From: Setophaga petechia
Lineage: Eukaryota; Chordata; Aves; Passeriformes; Parulidae
Direction of reading: 5' to 3'
Assembly: GCA_024362935.1 (NCBI GenBank)
Contig: JANCRA010000171.1
Location: 521,001-585,000, forward strand
Length of the DNA: 64,000 bases
Of the stretch, positions 1-9,815 are shown piece by piece. The translations under genes and the position numbers were made by a program. The notes beneath the pieces are model-generated. The model was not told the DNA's origin, ran no database searches, and worked only from the letters and a program-made list of their open reading frames with translations. Numbering within the stretch: position 1 is the stretch's first letter; each line of letters starts with the position of its first letter.

Positions 1-2
1 CA

Positions 3-212
3 AAACTGAAAGAAAATCCTCCTGTTCTAGTTAGAAACCCAGATTCTGGTCAAATTGAAGGTCCTTTTCGTTTAATAACATGGGGCAAAGGGTATGCTTC
101 TATCTCTACAGGTGCTGGAATTAAGTGGGTTCCTGCCAAAAACGTCAAACCATATCGCACCCCAGAACCTGTTGGCGAGCTGAGAACCGAGGAAGCAAGC
201 ACGCAGACGTGA
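3..212 (+). pseudogene. ERV-A pol: integrase C-terminal end
   Basis: This open frame enters from the left edge and ends at a TGA at 210-212. It encodes about 69 residues that read as the C-terminal DNA-binding region of a retroviral integrase, with a GPF.L..WGKG stretch and an IKWVPAKNVKPY stretch (the conserved small beta-barrel and its basic tail). In a provirus this region helps integrase bind viral DNA ends. It lies directly upstream of env on the same strand, the normal pol-env order. The equivalent part of ERV-C (43406-44461, minus) is recognisably related in spacing, with W.GP and RWIPA. The catalytic core is outside the window, so only the tail can be judged. This copy has no break. 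Confidence 0.75.
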
Positions 213-428
213 GCCGAGCGGAGGGATCCCGGGTCACGCCTGCCGTTCCTTGTGCCTGACGTTCTTTGTGCATCGGTGGAACCTGCAAACTCTGACTTTG
301 TGTTAATTTATGTCAATTGTATATTTTATGTCTGTTTGATAGAGCTGACTTTTGGCAGAAGCTTTAAGCTTTGGTTTCTTGAGAGCAACATCTTAAAATT
401 CGATAAAAGTTATGCCAAAAATTAGCTC

Positions 429-1781
429 ATGAAGAAGATGGATCAAATGCTATTTCTTTGTTGGTATTGGTGGTTTTTAATTGCCTTTTGTCGTGCAGAT
501 CTGCCTGTGGAACAACCGAAGACAAATGTTTGGGTGACCTTAGCCAAGGCAGCCGGCTCAGATACTATATGTTTGTCTAATACGGAACCAGAGAAACCTT
601 TTTCAACCTGTCTGGTGGGTGTGCCAGTAAAAGAGTTGCCCTCGGTCAAAAAACAATCTAATGGTAAATCAGGTGAAATTGATAAGGTAAACAATCCTAC
701 ATTGAATTGGAATGTTTAGGCCAAAAAACTTCCTAGGGCAGCTTCTGAACCCCAAGAATTAGAAATCCTTGGTTCTTTAACCATGGATTTTTGCTTTACT
801 TTCATAGCTAGTGCTTTACGAAAAGGTGATCCCCCAAAGTACAATGTTACTCCTCATTATTTTGCATACAGAAATTTGAGTTTTTGGTGTAATTTTTCAA
901 ATAGTTAGGAGGTGCTTTCTGAGGCTGACCGATATCCACGGCAATTACCAAAAGAGTATTGGTTCATTTGTAGAGACAGGGCTTGGCAAGGCATTCCAGC
1001 ACACCTTAAAGGTGGCCCTTGTAGCATTGGAATGCTCACTGTCATCGCACCATCTGCCAAAGCAGTCATGAAAAAGAAACAAAGAAAAACGAGAGCTGTC
1101 CGTCATTATGATGAAAACTGTCAAAGTGATTTCATGCCTTGGAAACCCTCTAGAAGAGTTTCAGTAGGTATATTTTTACCCCAATGGGCTTCAGCAGAAG
1201 CATTGAAACAATTAGATCGAGTCGGATGCTGGTTGAGTAAGCAAGTTAATGCTACATCCTCTGCAATTAGTGATATGTTAACTGATGTTGATAGTGTTAG
1301 GCATGCTACTCTTCAAAATAGAGCGGCAATTGATTTTCTTTTACTGGCACAAGGACACGGTTGTGAAGAATTTGAAGGGTTGTGTTGTATGAACCTATCC
1401 GATCACTCTGAATCCATTCACAAAAGCATACAAAAACTAAAGGACTTGACTGCCCAAATTAAAGAAGATGGTAGTTCTTGGTTGGATGATTTGTTTCAAA
1501 AATGGAGCTTTGCACCTTGGCTAAGGCAACTTTGCAAGATAGGTCTCTATGTCCTGGGTGTTTTAATATTAATACTGATAGTGGTTTCCTGCATTCTTCA
1601 TTGTGTGCGGAAAATGCTGAACAAAACAGTCCAAGAAATTTTTGTCATTCAAGAAAGAGATTTAGGTAATAAAAATACAGAGAGTGTTTGCAATCTTACT
1701 GAGATGCCAGATGAAGGCATCAAAATGGAAGAAGGTTTTGAGTTAAGGCCCTGGAATCGACAAGAATTTTTTGAAAATTGA
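429..1781 (+). pseudogene. env: ERV-A env, one frame with two internal TAG stops
   Basis: This is a retroviral envelope gene. A hydrophobic signal peptide follows the ATG at 429, and a surface-subunit start is readable. The frame then meets TAG at 717-719 and again at 906-908, yet stays in one phase to the TGA at 1779-1781 with no frameshift. A basic, furin-like cleavage site lies near 1065-1095. The transmembrane subunit has an LQNRAAIDFLL immunosuppressive-type heptad, a CX6CC motif (Cys codons at 1362, 1383 and 1386), a membrane anchor near 1534-1605 and a cytoplasmic tail of about 55 codons. CX6CC is the gamma-type covalent arrangement also found in avian alpharetroviruses. The surface part, about 220 codons, is short for the family and suggests a deletion. 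Two stops make it non-functional as full-length Env. ERV-C carries a related copy. Confidence 0.8.
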
Positions 1782-1992
1782 CTCGTAACTATTATCGGAC
1801 ATGATTCATTCACTTTTTCACTGACTGGGCCCTCACAGCATTAAGTTGTGCTGTAATATAGCAACGCTTAGTTTCAGCAAGAGCAAACCTTCAGCAAATA
1901 GTACGCAATAATATTATAGTAAGGCTAAGAAACGCAAGTAGTCAACGACACGAATATGACGGTCTCTATATGTATCAGCAGGGAGGGGGAAT
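1782..1992 (+). other. ERV-A env 3' flank with polypurine tract
   Basis: This is non-coding sequence between the env stop and the 3' LTR. It ends in a purine run, gggaggggga at 1981-1990, immediately before the LTR start. A polypurine tract there is the expected plus-strand primer site for reverse transcription, and it fixes the LTR boundary. Confidence 0.6.
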
Positions 1993-2520
1993 TGTAGGAA
2001 TCCTAAAAACCAGAAGGTTTTAAGAAAGAAAGGTTTCAAGAAAGCAGGCCTCAGACAGTAAGATAGTTAGATGCTAAAGCAGCAGAAATATTAGTAATGC
2101 AAACGTGAGAAAGTTTGAGAATAGAACAATAGGCCTATGTTAGGTGCTGCCTTAAGTAGTAACAAGTTTTCTTAATGTATATCTTTAGAAGGTTGAAGTT
2201 TTGAATAGACTTTTGTGCTTTGACTTCTATGAAGAAGCTATTGTTTTAGAAACTAGGCCGCTTAGCAAAATTACGTATGCTTTATATTATTGGACAGAAT
2301 TATTGTCAATGTTCTTGTTCTCTATGTGATTGGTTGAAACGCAGATGGAAATGGCTTTATGATATGCTGTAATGTTAAGTTTCTTTGGCATTCTTCTTGG
2401 TTCAGCGAGATGGTTGCATCTGTTATGTCTCCATTGTTGTAACAATGTGTTGAGCCTGATGCGCTAATAAAACCTCTCAGACGCTGACAAGGAGTGCACC
2501 GTTCCGTTCGTGCTTGTACA
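1993..2520 (+). repeat. ERV-A 3' LTR
   Basis: This is a long terminal repeat of about 528 bp that starts TGTAGGAATCC after the polypurine tract and ends near TTGTACA. It has AATAAA at 2466-2471 about 50 bp before its end, as in the R region of a polyadenylating LTR. The whole length aligns by eye with the solo LTR at 28641-29170; shared blocks include GATGCTAAAGCAGCAG, TATCTTTAGAAGGTT and GAAACGCAGATGGAAATGG. The 5' LTR of this provirus lies left of the window. The minus-strand open frame at 2322-2636 is a shadow of the LTR. Confidence 0.8.
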
Positions 2521-3024
2521 TAGTTTATTGCGAGGGCATCAAAGACCTCCACAGTGCCCCCAGACCCATTCCTGAGGCCTTGCACCAGACGACTGCAGAG
2601 CACACAAAGTAACACAACAGATCTGAAAATCCACAACCCAATTCACAGCAGACTCAAAGGACAGAGAGGTGCTAAAGATTTGCTATTATTTGAAAGTAGC
2701 AATAGACAGAGTCCAACTTGCCCCACTCCAGGGAGGTACCTGGGAGGTCCCACTTTGCCCAAATCTGCATGAATCCATTGGAGTCTTACGTTTTGCCAGA
2801 CCTCACCACAGAGAAGACCAGAAGAGGATTTTATGGTACACCAATGAAATCCATGGAATGGTGATCTTTTTTTACTTAATCTGTCCCTGTCACTCTCTTT
2901 CTTCCCCCTCTTCCCAACCCCCCATCTCCCCCCCCACTGCTTCTTTTTCTATTCCTTTCTCTCTCTCTCTCTTCTTCACATTTACTGTTATATAAAATCC
3001 AGGCATAAGGTCTCATTTGCAACT
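2521..3024. other. no gene seen; CT-rich tract
   Basis: I see no supported gene here. A strongly pyrimidine-rich stretch (plus strand) runs from about 2886 to 2980 and includes a C8 run and a (CT)n run. Confidence 0.5.
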
Positions 3025-3235
3025 CAATTCAGAGGCCTCTCCCTAATAATTTTAATAACCAGACGATAACAACACACTGAAACTTGAACAGAACTCATTC
3101 ATCTTTAAGCAGTTTAAGCAATCACTATAGGGGAAAAAATGTATAGACCAGTACATTTAGAAAATGTTGCATTTCTTCAGTGCAAAAAAAGCACAATCAG
3201 TAGAGTATATATTGTTCATCCACTCAGCTGGGCAT

Positions 3236-3608
3236 TGTGGTAGTGTTCACAGGGGTCTTAGGATGAGGGAAGAGAGGAGGATCTGACTCTTGATTTATTA
3301 TTTTATGATCTATATATATTATATTAAAGCTATACTGAAAGAATAGAAGAGAGGATTTCATCAGAAGGCTAGCTAGGAATAAAAAAGGAATGGAATGATA
3401 AAAAAAGCTTGTGTCTCGAACACAGTCTGAGGCAGGTGACTGTGACTGGCCATTAAGTAGAAACAACCACATGAGACCAATCACAGATCCACTTGTTGCA
3501 TTCCACAGTAGCAGATAACCATTGTTTACATTTTGTTCCTGAGGCCTCTCAGCGTCTCAGGAGAAAAAATCACAAGGAAAGGATTTTTCGTAAAACATGT
3601 CTGTGACA
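3236..3608 (-). mobile_element. solo LTR inserted in the duplication
   Basis: This element of about 373 bp lies between tgtggtagtg and catgtctgtgaca. Both paralogous copies (36280-36300 and 7955-7970) read straight across this point (CACTCAGCT..GCACACCACTGAAC), so they act as empty sites. The flanks here (gcat left, gcac right) suggest a 4-bp target duplication. It is the same LTR family as 5721-6117 (same strand) and 53256-53630 (opposite strand), sharing the TTTATTATTTTA..ATATTATATTAAAG block and the CCAGGAGAAAAA end. TG...CA termini are present. Confidence 0.8.
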
Positions 3609-3719
3609 GCACATACCACTGAACTGCTGCAGCAGAAGACGAGCATCATCCCATTCTGTATTTCCCTTTGGCATTCTCACTGAGAGTGCAGATGAGACAA
3701 AACCAAAAAGTTCAACTTT

Positions 3720-4497
3720 AGTCAATCTTTACCTTCAAACGAAGTTCAGGAACTTTTTGCAGAGGCCAATGCTCTGCAGGTGTAGGATCTTTGCAGAGGC
3801 CAATGCTCTGCACTTGTAAGAATTCTCTGCGGAAACCAATGCTCCGCGAACAATTCAGCCGGCTAATGGCGCAGTGCAGCCGCCTGCAGGAGCCCAGGCT
3901 GCGCACAAGCAGCCAGGGCCGCGTTCTCAGGCAACTGAGGCCGCGCCGCTGTCACAGACGCCGCCGCCGCGTTGGCGGTTCCCAGGCAGCCGCGGCCCCC
4001 GGCAGCCGCCGCCGTTTCCCGGCTCCTGCCCCCCCCGGCCCCGGACGCCCCCCCAAGATGCTGCCGGGGCTCGGGGGCTTCGTGTGCCCGGGCTGGGGCT
4101 CGGCCTCCCCTGCGGGACAAGGTGAGGGGGGGTCCTCGGGGGTCGTGTCCCACCCGGGAGCGTGTGTGAGTCCCCCATGTCCCCCCCAAGCCGGGGTCAC
4201 CCCCTTTTCTCTGCCCACAGCTCCTGAGCCAGCTCCTGCTGCCCCCCGGGAGGGGCTTTGTGGAGCCCTGCGGGGACCCCCTTGAATGCCCATTCCTGGG
4301 CACTGGGACCCCCCCGCATCTCCTTCCCCAGCTGCAGGACCCCCTGCACCCCCTTATCCTGCCCCGACACCCCCTGCACGGCCTTTCCCGGGTATCCTCC
4401 CCTGGCAGCCCCTGGATCCCCCGTTCCCATGAGCCCGGGGACCCCCGGACCCCATTCCCGGCCAGCCCGGGGCACCTCACCCCCAGACCTCCCTTTG
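3720..4497 (+). other. CpG-rich block of duplication copy 1
   Basis: This stretch is very GC- and CpG-rich and open in several frames on both strands, as expected from composition. It is preserved almost unchanged at 36410-37169. Because CpG is retained in both copies, it may be or may derive from an unmethylated promoter island. The long open frames here (for example 3863-4537 minus) show no recognisable domain and are treated as composition artefacts. Confidence 0.55.
4058..4285 (+). CDS. candidate two-exon small ORF, 42 aa (copy 1)
   Basis: An ATG at 4058 opens a reading frame of 21 codons plus one base. It meets a consensus donor (CAAG|GTGAGG) after 4121 and a good acceptor (CTCTGCCCACAG, ending 4220). 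Splicing out the 99-bp intron gives a 42-residue proline- and alanine-rich product ending at a TGA at 4283-4285. The same start, donor, acceptor and stop are kept in copy 2 (36728-36956). I do not recognise the product and no database family is claimed. Conservation may simply reflect recent duplication. Direct read-through of the intron is also open in another frame, so this is only a candidate. Confidence 0.25.
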   Translation: MLPGLGGFVCPGWGSASPAGQGEGGSSGVVSHPGACVSPPCPPQAGVTPFSLPTAPEPAPAAPREGLCGALRGPP

Positions 4498-4564
4498 CCC
4501 GGCGACCGGTGACGTCACTGCAGACTCGGGCCGCCATTGGCGGGCAGCAAAGAGCGGCGCCAAT
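4498..4564 (+). promoter_or_regulatory. MHC-type SXY promoter module, copy 1
   Basis: A block CCCGGCGACCGG (X1-like, RFX site) at 4498-4509 runs directly into TGACGTCA (X2/CRE, CREB/ATF site) at 4510-4517. After 18 bp comes ATTGG (Y box, inverted CCAAT, NF-Y site) at 4536-4540, and a second CCAAT lies at 4560-4564. X1-X2-Y order, abutting X1/X2 and a spacing of about 19 bp to Y are the hallmark of MHC class I and II promoters used by CIITA and NLRC5. The same module lies at 37170-37236. Here the sequence after the GC-rich stretch diverges and no leader exon follows, so the promoter appears orphaned. Confidence 0.6.
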
Positions 4565-4670
4565 GGCGGGGCCGGAGGCGGCTCAGGGGGCGGGGCCGCC
4601 TGGGGCCGTGAAGGGCCTTGAGCTGTGAGGGACCGTGACGGGTAATGAGGGGGTGTGAGGGGCCGTGAGG

Positions 4671-4986
4671 TGTCACTCTTGCACCGAGAATGACACAGGT
4701 ACAGGCGGGAGGCAGTATTGCAGAAAGAGTAAAAGAAGGTTTTATTCAATAGAACCATGCGGGTTTTATAGAGTGATACGATATATTCTGATTGATTGGC
4801 TAGTTAACAAAAACACATTCTTTATACACTGTCCTTGAGAAGAACTGAAAGACAAAGTAGAAGAACACCACCTGCAGATTCTTTATACTTAACAAGTTTT
4901 CACATCCTTACAACTCCCTAAAAATTCTCACAAGCTGCTGTGAGAAACACTTGCTGTTTCTCTCTCTTTGTCGCATGGCATCCACA
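4671..4986 (-). mobile_element. solo LTR with 6-bp target duplication
   Basis: A 316-bp insert, tgtcactctt...catccaca, is flanked on both sides by GTGAGG (4665-4670 and 4987-4992). A 6-bp duplication is typical of class II ERVs. On the minus strand it has TG...CA ends, TATAAAAC near 4765 and AATAAA near 4740, in U3-R order. The host sequence is a GTGAGGGGC-type repeat, so the duplication could be partly coincidental, but the LTR features support it. Confidence 0.7.
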
Positions 4987-5395
4987 GTGAGGGGCTGTGA
5001 GAGGCCATGGGGAACTGTGAGGGGCCATGAGGGGCCATAAGAGTCTGTGAGGGGCTTTGGGAGCCCAGGCACCCCATGGAACCAAGGGTCCACGGTGACA
5101 CTGTAGGACCAAGGAGATCATTGTTCACTGTACGGAACCTCATGGAACCAAGGGGCCATTGTGGCTCAGCAAGGCCTTGTGGAACCAAAGGGACCATGGT
5201 GACACTGTGGAACCTCATGGTACCACAGGTCCATTGTTACACAGCAGCCACAGCAGGGCTGCAGAACCAAGGAGATCATTGTGACACTACACAACCTCAT
5301 GGAATCAAGGTGTCCATGTTACACTAGTGAACGTCATGGAGCAAAGGGTCCATTGTGACACTGTGGAACCAAGGAGACTGTTGCTGGCAGCCTTA
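4987..5395. repeat. degenerate minisatellite (GGAACC..GG type)
   Basis: First there is a short GAGGGGCTGTGAGAGGCC-type repeat (4987-5065). Then units of about 30-40 bp follow, built on CTCATGGAACCAAGG and CATTGTGACACTGTGG, to about 5385. The reverse complement of the same motif family forms the array at 47100-47650. Short open frames on both strands are repeat shadows. Confidence 0.6.
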
Positions 5396-5720
5396 CAAAT
5401 TTATTGGCATTAGATAGGGTGAGTTTAGGGTTATCTTTTATAGTGCTAATTTGGAATTGGAGAATACTACATCAAACAGCAGGGTTGACCTCATTACCAA
5501 ATGTATGTGGCAAAGCATTGAGGGACACCTATTGTCATAGAAATTTCTAGAAAAGGGGGAGGGGGAATCAAACAGGGGATTGGAAATTTAACTCGGGGTA
5601 GAAACCAAGTTTTGATTTTTTTGTTTAGTCTTTTAACTTGTGTGCTCACCAAAAGGCCTGCAGAGAGAGAACAAAGGAGACTCAAGGCAACTCAGAAAAT
5701 ATTGTATTTGATTTGCAGGC
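5396..5720. other. no gene seen; AT-rich, possible LTR remnant
   Basis: This is an AT-rich stretch with a polypurine run (gaaaagggggaggggga, 5551-5567). It may be retroelement debris next to the LTR at 5721. No coding signal or paired LTR was found. Confidence 0.3.
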
Positions 5721-6117
5721 TGCGCAGATGAAGGAAGGAATGATGAATCTGCCTCCATGTTCTCAGAAGGCTAATTTATTATTTTAAGATACTATATTAT
5801 ATTAAAGAATACCATACTAAACTATACTAAAGAATACAGAAAGGACACTTATGGAAGGCTAAAAAGATAATAATGAAAACTCGTGACTCTTTCCAGAGCC
5901 CTGACACAGCTTGACCCTGATTGGCCACTAAGTCAAAACAATTCACATGAAACCAATGAATCACCTGTTGGATAAACAATCTCCAAACACATTCCACAGC
6001 AGCAAAAACAGGAGAAGCAAATCAGATCATTATTGTTTTCCTTTTCTCTGAGGCTTCTCAGCTTCCCAGGAGAAAAATCCTGGGCAAAGGGATTTTTCAG
6101 AAAATAGGAATGTGACA
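5721..6117 (-). mobile_element. solo LTR, same family as 3236-3608
   Basis: This is a copy of about 397 bp sharing the TTTATTATTTTA / ATATTATATTAAAG block, the ATTGGCCACTAAGTCAAAACAA block and the CAGGAGAAAAATCC...GTGACA end with the LTR at 3236-3608. It is in the same orientation. No internal ERV sequence adjoins it. Confidence 0.7.
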
Positions 6118-6485
6118 AGTAAGAAAAACTGAAGAGAGATGAGAAGAGGCTCCCTGCTGACCTTGAGACTGAAGCAAACAGAAAAACTGAATCTGGGTTA
6201 TAAACACCACATTACAACTCAACTATATGACTGAAGAACGACATAGGCTCATAAAATTGATAAGTTTAATACATATGCATATTTTTTTATGCATATGCAA
6301 CAGGTTAGGGGATAAATAGACTCTGGAATTTTCAGGGGTGCACATGTCCTTGGGGAGCATGTCCAGCAATGAAATAAATCATACCAGCTTTACAACTTTC
6401 AGAAGTTGAGGAGTTTTTTTCCACAAATCACCCCCCACTCCCCACTGGGTTGTTTTGAGCCAATCATCTGCTCCTCTGGTCTGCT
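6118..6485. other. no gene seen; possible degraded LTR end
   Basis: AT-rich DNA. The stretch TGTCCTTGGGGAGCATGTCC followed by AATGAAATAAATC (near 6373) looks like the R/U5 part of an LTR, but no partner LTR or target duplication is evident. Confidence 0.25.
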
Positions 6486-6489
6486 GCAC

Positions 6490-6735
6490 CACTTGGACCA
6501 ATTAAGGCAGTGAGAGAATTCAACCAGTTTAACTAGATAAACCAATTGAACTCGTTCAATTAGATGAACCAATTAAACCAGTTGAACCAGTTATAAACTC
6601 ATTGTGGACCATTTAAATAATTTAAAACATTTAAAGCAGCTGGGTTAGATCTGATTAGACAGACTAGATTGAATTACATAAATTAGAGAAATCCATTAGA
6701 CAATTCAGCCAGTTAAACCAGTTACACCAGCTAAA
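6490..6735. repeat. AACCAGTT-type short tandem repeat
   Basis: An irregular tandem array of units of about 16-20 bp centred on AACCAGTTGAACCAGTT and AATTAGATGAACCAATT. No frame is open across it. Confidence 0.6.
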
Positions 6736-6764
6736 GGTGCCAGGCCCTCAGGGACTCTGCCCCG

Positions 6765-7610
6765 GATTCACCACCCAGAAGTTTGTTCCATTTTACCACC
6801 AGGAAGTTGTAATTTAGGGTTTTTCCAGCCAGGGGAGGGATTTCCCTGCCCCAGAACATTCCCAACAGCAGTGGAGACCCAGAAGGTGCCCAGAGAGAGA
6901 GAGCACAGGGAAGTTTGGGGGCTGGGTGGAGATTCTGGACCCAGGGTCTCTCTGGATCCGAGGAGTGCTGAGGAGAGCCCGGGACTGAGGAAACCCCAGA
7001 GCTGAGGAGAAGATTTCAGTGCTGAGGAGACCCTGGATCCAAAGAGACACCGAATCTGAGGAGATTCCAGGTCCAAAGAGATTGTGGATCGGAGAAATTT
7101 CCAGAGACAGGAACAAGATTCCAGAGCTGAGAAGATTCTAAATCCAAGGAGACCCCCGAGCTGAGGAGAGCCTGGGGCTGAGGAAACCCGAGAGCTGAGG
7201 AGATTACAGTGCTGAGGAGACCCTGGATCCAAAGAGACACGAAATCTGAGAGGATTCAAGGTCCAAATTTACTCTGGATCCAAGAAATTTCCAGAGACAG
7301 GAACAAGATTCCAGAGCTGAGAAGATTCTGAATCCAAGGAAACCCCAGACCTGAGGAGAAGATTTCAGTGCTGAGACGACCCTGGATCCAAAGAGAGAGA
7401 ATTGGAGAAGATTCCAGATCTGAAGAGATTCTGGGTCCAAGAAATTTCCGGAGACAGGAACAAGATTCCAGAACTGAGAAGATTCTGAATCCAAGGAGAC
7501 CCCAGAGCTGAGAAAAATATCCTGGATCTAAGAAGAAGATTCTGGAGCAGAGAGATTCTGGAGCTGAGGAGGAGATCCCAGGAATTCCAAGAGCAGAAGC
7601 TTTGTGCAAC
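6765..7610. repeat. GCTGAGGAGATTC minisatellite with longer-period substructure
   Basis: Short units of about 25 bp (GAGCTGAGGAGA..CTGGATCCAA) make up the region. A larger block starting TTCCAGAGACAGGAACAAG recurs at 7097, 7288 and 7448, giving a secondary period of roughly 160-190 bp. The minus-strand open frames here encode only this repeat and show no protein domain. Confidence 0.7.
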
Positions 7611-7990
7611 CTGACACAGGAAAACCCAGTCCCCTCCCCAAGGATGGAATTCCTGTAGTGTGGGTTCTCTGCTGTGCTAGGTGAGCTCACAAGGCTTCTG
7701 GCCAGAATGTCTGCTGAGGGCAACCAGGCTGCTGCAGCAATTCAGAGGCATCTCCCTAATAATTTTAATAACCAGATGATAACAACCCACTGAAACTCTA
7801 ACAGAACTCATTCACCTTTAAGCAGCTTAAGCAATCACTATAGGAAAAAAATGTATAGACTGGTACATTTAGTAAATGTTTCATTTCTTCAGTGCAAAAA
7901 AAGAAAAGCACAATCAGTAGAGCATATATTGTTCATCCACTCAGCTGTGCACACCACTGAACTGCTGCACCAGAAGATGAGCATCATCCC
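7567..7990 (+). repeat. third copy of the duplication's AT-rich lead
   Basis: This aligns with 35897-36330 (blocks AAGGATGGAATTCCTGTAGT and GCCAGAATGTCTGCTGAGG) and, from 7737, with 3025-3235. It lacks the LTR found in copy 1 and leaves the homology at about 7990, before the CpG-rich block. Confidence 0.75.
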
Positions 7991-8084
7991 ATCATGTAGC
8001 TGGCAGCTGTAGGCACAGCTCTGCCACCCACGACCCTGGACTGCTGTATCACCTTGGAAACAATAAACTGCATTTTGAAGAGCT

Positions 8085-8795
8085 GCCTGCAGTCCCACAT
8101 CCCTCATTTCAGCTCTCACAAACTGGTGTTTCCCAGAACTGCCAGTGCCCGGATCCAGAAATTTCCTGGTGCTGGTGCAGCCCAAGTGCAGCAATTTGCA
8201 GGCAAAAACCCCCAAAATCTGGCAATTTTCCATTGCTGGCTCTATTGCTGCCCAGACCTGGAGTTTCCCAGCACTGCCATTGCCCAGATGCAGAAATTTC
8301 CCAGGGCAGGCACAGCCCAAGTGCAGCAATTTGCTGGCACAGAAATCCAAAACCCGGCAAATACCTGGGGCCGGCACCACCCAGATCTGGTGCTTTCCAG
8401 CACTGCCAGTGTCCAGACCTGGCAATTCCCTGGTGCTGGCACAGCCCAATTCCAGCAATTTGCTGGCAAAGAAAGCCAAAATCAAGCAAATACCTGGTAC
8501 TTAAAGCAACCCGATTTCATGTTTGCTGACACCGCCAGTGCCCATATCCGGAATTTTTCAGATGCCTGCACAGCATAATTCCAGCAATTTGCTGGCACAG
8601 AAAGTTCCCATTTGGCAATTTCCCAGTGCTGGCAAATTCCCTACCCAGATCTGGTGTGCGCCGGCACTGCCAGTGCCCACATCTGGCAATTTCCTGGTGC
8701 CAGCACCTCCCAAATGCAGCAATTTTCTGGCAAAGAAAGCCAAAGCCCAGCAGCTTCCTGGTGCTGACACCGGCATCGCCCAGATCTGGTGTGTT
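8085..8795 (+). repeat. satellite of about 130-bp period, left block
   Basis: Tandem units recur at about 8121, 8260, 8395, 8516 and 8649. Each is built from CTGCCAGTGCCCAGATCTGG, AATTTCCTGGTGCTGGCAC and CAGCAATTTGCTGGCA. Each unit seems to consist of two related halves. Many frames are open on both strands only because the unit lacks stops. Confidence 0.75.
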
Positions 8796-9224
8796 GGGGG
8801 GAGAGCTCGGCTTAAGGCCGTGGGAAAACCCTCTTTAGTCAGGGTGAGCAGGAGCTCCCGCCCATAATCCTCTTGTTCAGTTCTGCAGATTGTTACTAGA
8901 AAGTTCTGAGTTCTCTTTGCTACCACTGGTTACTTTTTACTGAAAAAAGTGTAATATTGTTAATCATTCCTTCCTCTTGGGTCCTTCTCTCAGATCCCAC
9001 CTTAACCCCTCCCCATAAAGAAATGTAGAAATATCCCTGTTAGACCCTGGAGCCAGGCTTTTTTCTGCTTCACTCTCTGTACTGTGCACGCCGTCCTGTT
9101 TGTTGTGTTTGCCTTCATTAAAGTTCTGTTTGCAGAGCCCCAGATGAAAGCAGTCTCTGTCTGTAAAGTGGCCAGAGCCGGTCCTCAGGGAAACCACTGC
9201 TCAGCGGTGCGGACGAGGAGCAGA
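8796..9224 (+). mobile_element. LTR-like insertion splitting the satellite
   Basis: Non-satellite DNA separates two satellite blocks. It has a CT-rich stretch (CTCTCTGTACTGTGCACGCC) followed by a poly(A)-signal-like ATTAAA (about 9118) and GTTCTGTTTGCAGAGCCCC, resembling an LTR R/U5 end. The satellite resumes at once after it. No partner LTR is visible, so a solo LTR is the likeliest reading. Confidence 0.4.
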
Positions 9225-9815
9225 AGGTTTCACTGGTGTTTGCTGGCACCACCAGTGCCCAGATCTGGAAATTTCCCTGTTCCGGCACCGCCCATGTCCA
9301 GCAATTTGCTGGCAAAGAAAGCAAAAACCTGGCAATTTCCTATGGCCAGCACTGCCCAATCTGGTGTTTGCTGGCAGCAGGACCCCAGGAAGGAAGGAAG
9401 GAAAGAAGGAAGGAAAAGAGGGCGGGGTCCAGATCCAGTCCTCGCTGGAGCCTGGAGCCTGAAATGGGGTGTTTGCTGGCACTGCCAGTGCCCTGATCTG
9501 GAAATTTCCCTATTCTGGCACAGCCCAAGTGCAGCAATTTGCTGGCACAGAAATCCAAAACCCAGCAACTTTCTGCTACTGGGTCTGGCACCGCCCACAT
9601 CTTGTGTTTGCTGCGCCAGTGTCCAGAATTGGAAAATTCCTGGTGCCAGCACAGCCCAAGTCCAGTGATTTGCTGGCACAGAAAGCCAAAATTTGGAAAT
9701 TTGCATGTTCTGGCTCCAGCACCATCCGGATCTGGTGTTTGCTGGGACCACCAGTGCCCAGATTTTGAAATTTTGCGATGTCTTCACAGCCCAGGTCCAG
9801 CAATTTGGTTTTAGC
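9225..9815 (+). repeat. satellite of about 130-bp period, right block
   Basis: This continues the unit of the left block at about 9231, 9358, 9470, 9600 and 9732. A GGAA/GAAGGAAGGA microsatellite (9388-9418) and some foreign sequence (9419-9465) sit within one unit. Confidence 0.7.

Larger units (their letters stand above)
3025..4615 (+). repeat. segmental duplication, copy 1 (SXY-bearing segment)
   Basis: This segment is near-identical in long blocks to 36075-37272. The shared order is an AT-rich lead (AATAACCAGACGATAACAAC), a block around TTCCCTTTGGCATTCTCACT, a CpG-rich region, a short candidate spliced ORF and an MHC-type promoter. The left part (about 3025-3235 plus 3609-3640) also has a third copy at 7737-7990. 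Here the segment is interrupted by a solo LTR at 3236-3608 that is absent from the other two copies. Homology to copy 2 ends just after the GC-rich promoter, near 4610. Confidence 0.8.

Noticed and set aside
3863..4537. Long frames on both strands of the CpG-rich duplication
   Set aside because: High GC content removes stops; no recognisable domains; the frames differ between copies except for the small spliced candidate.
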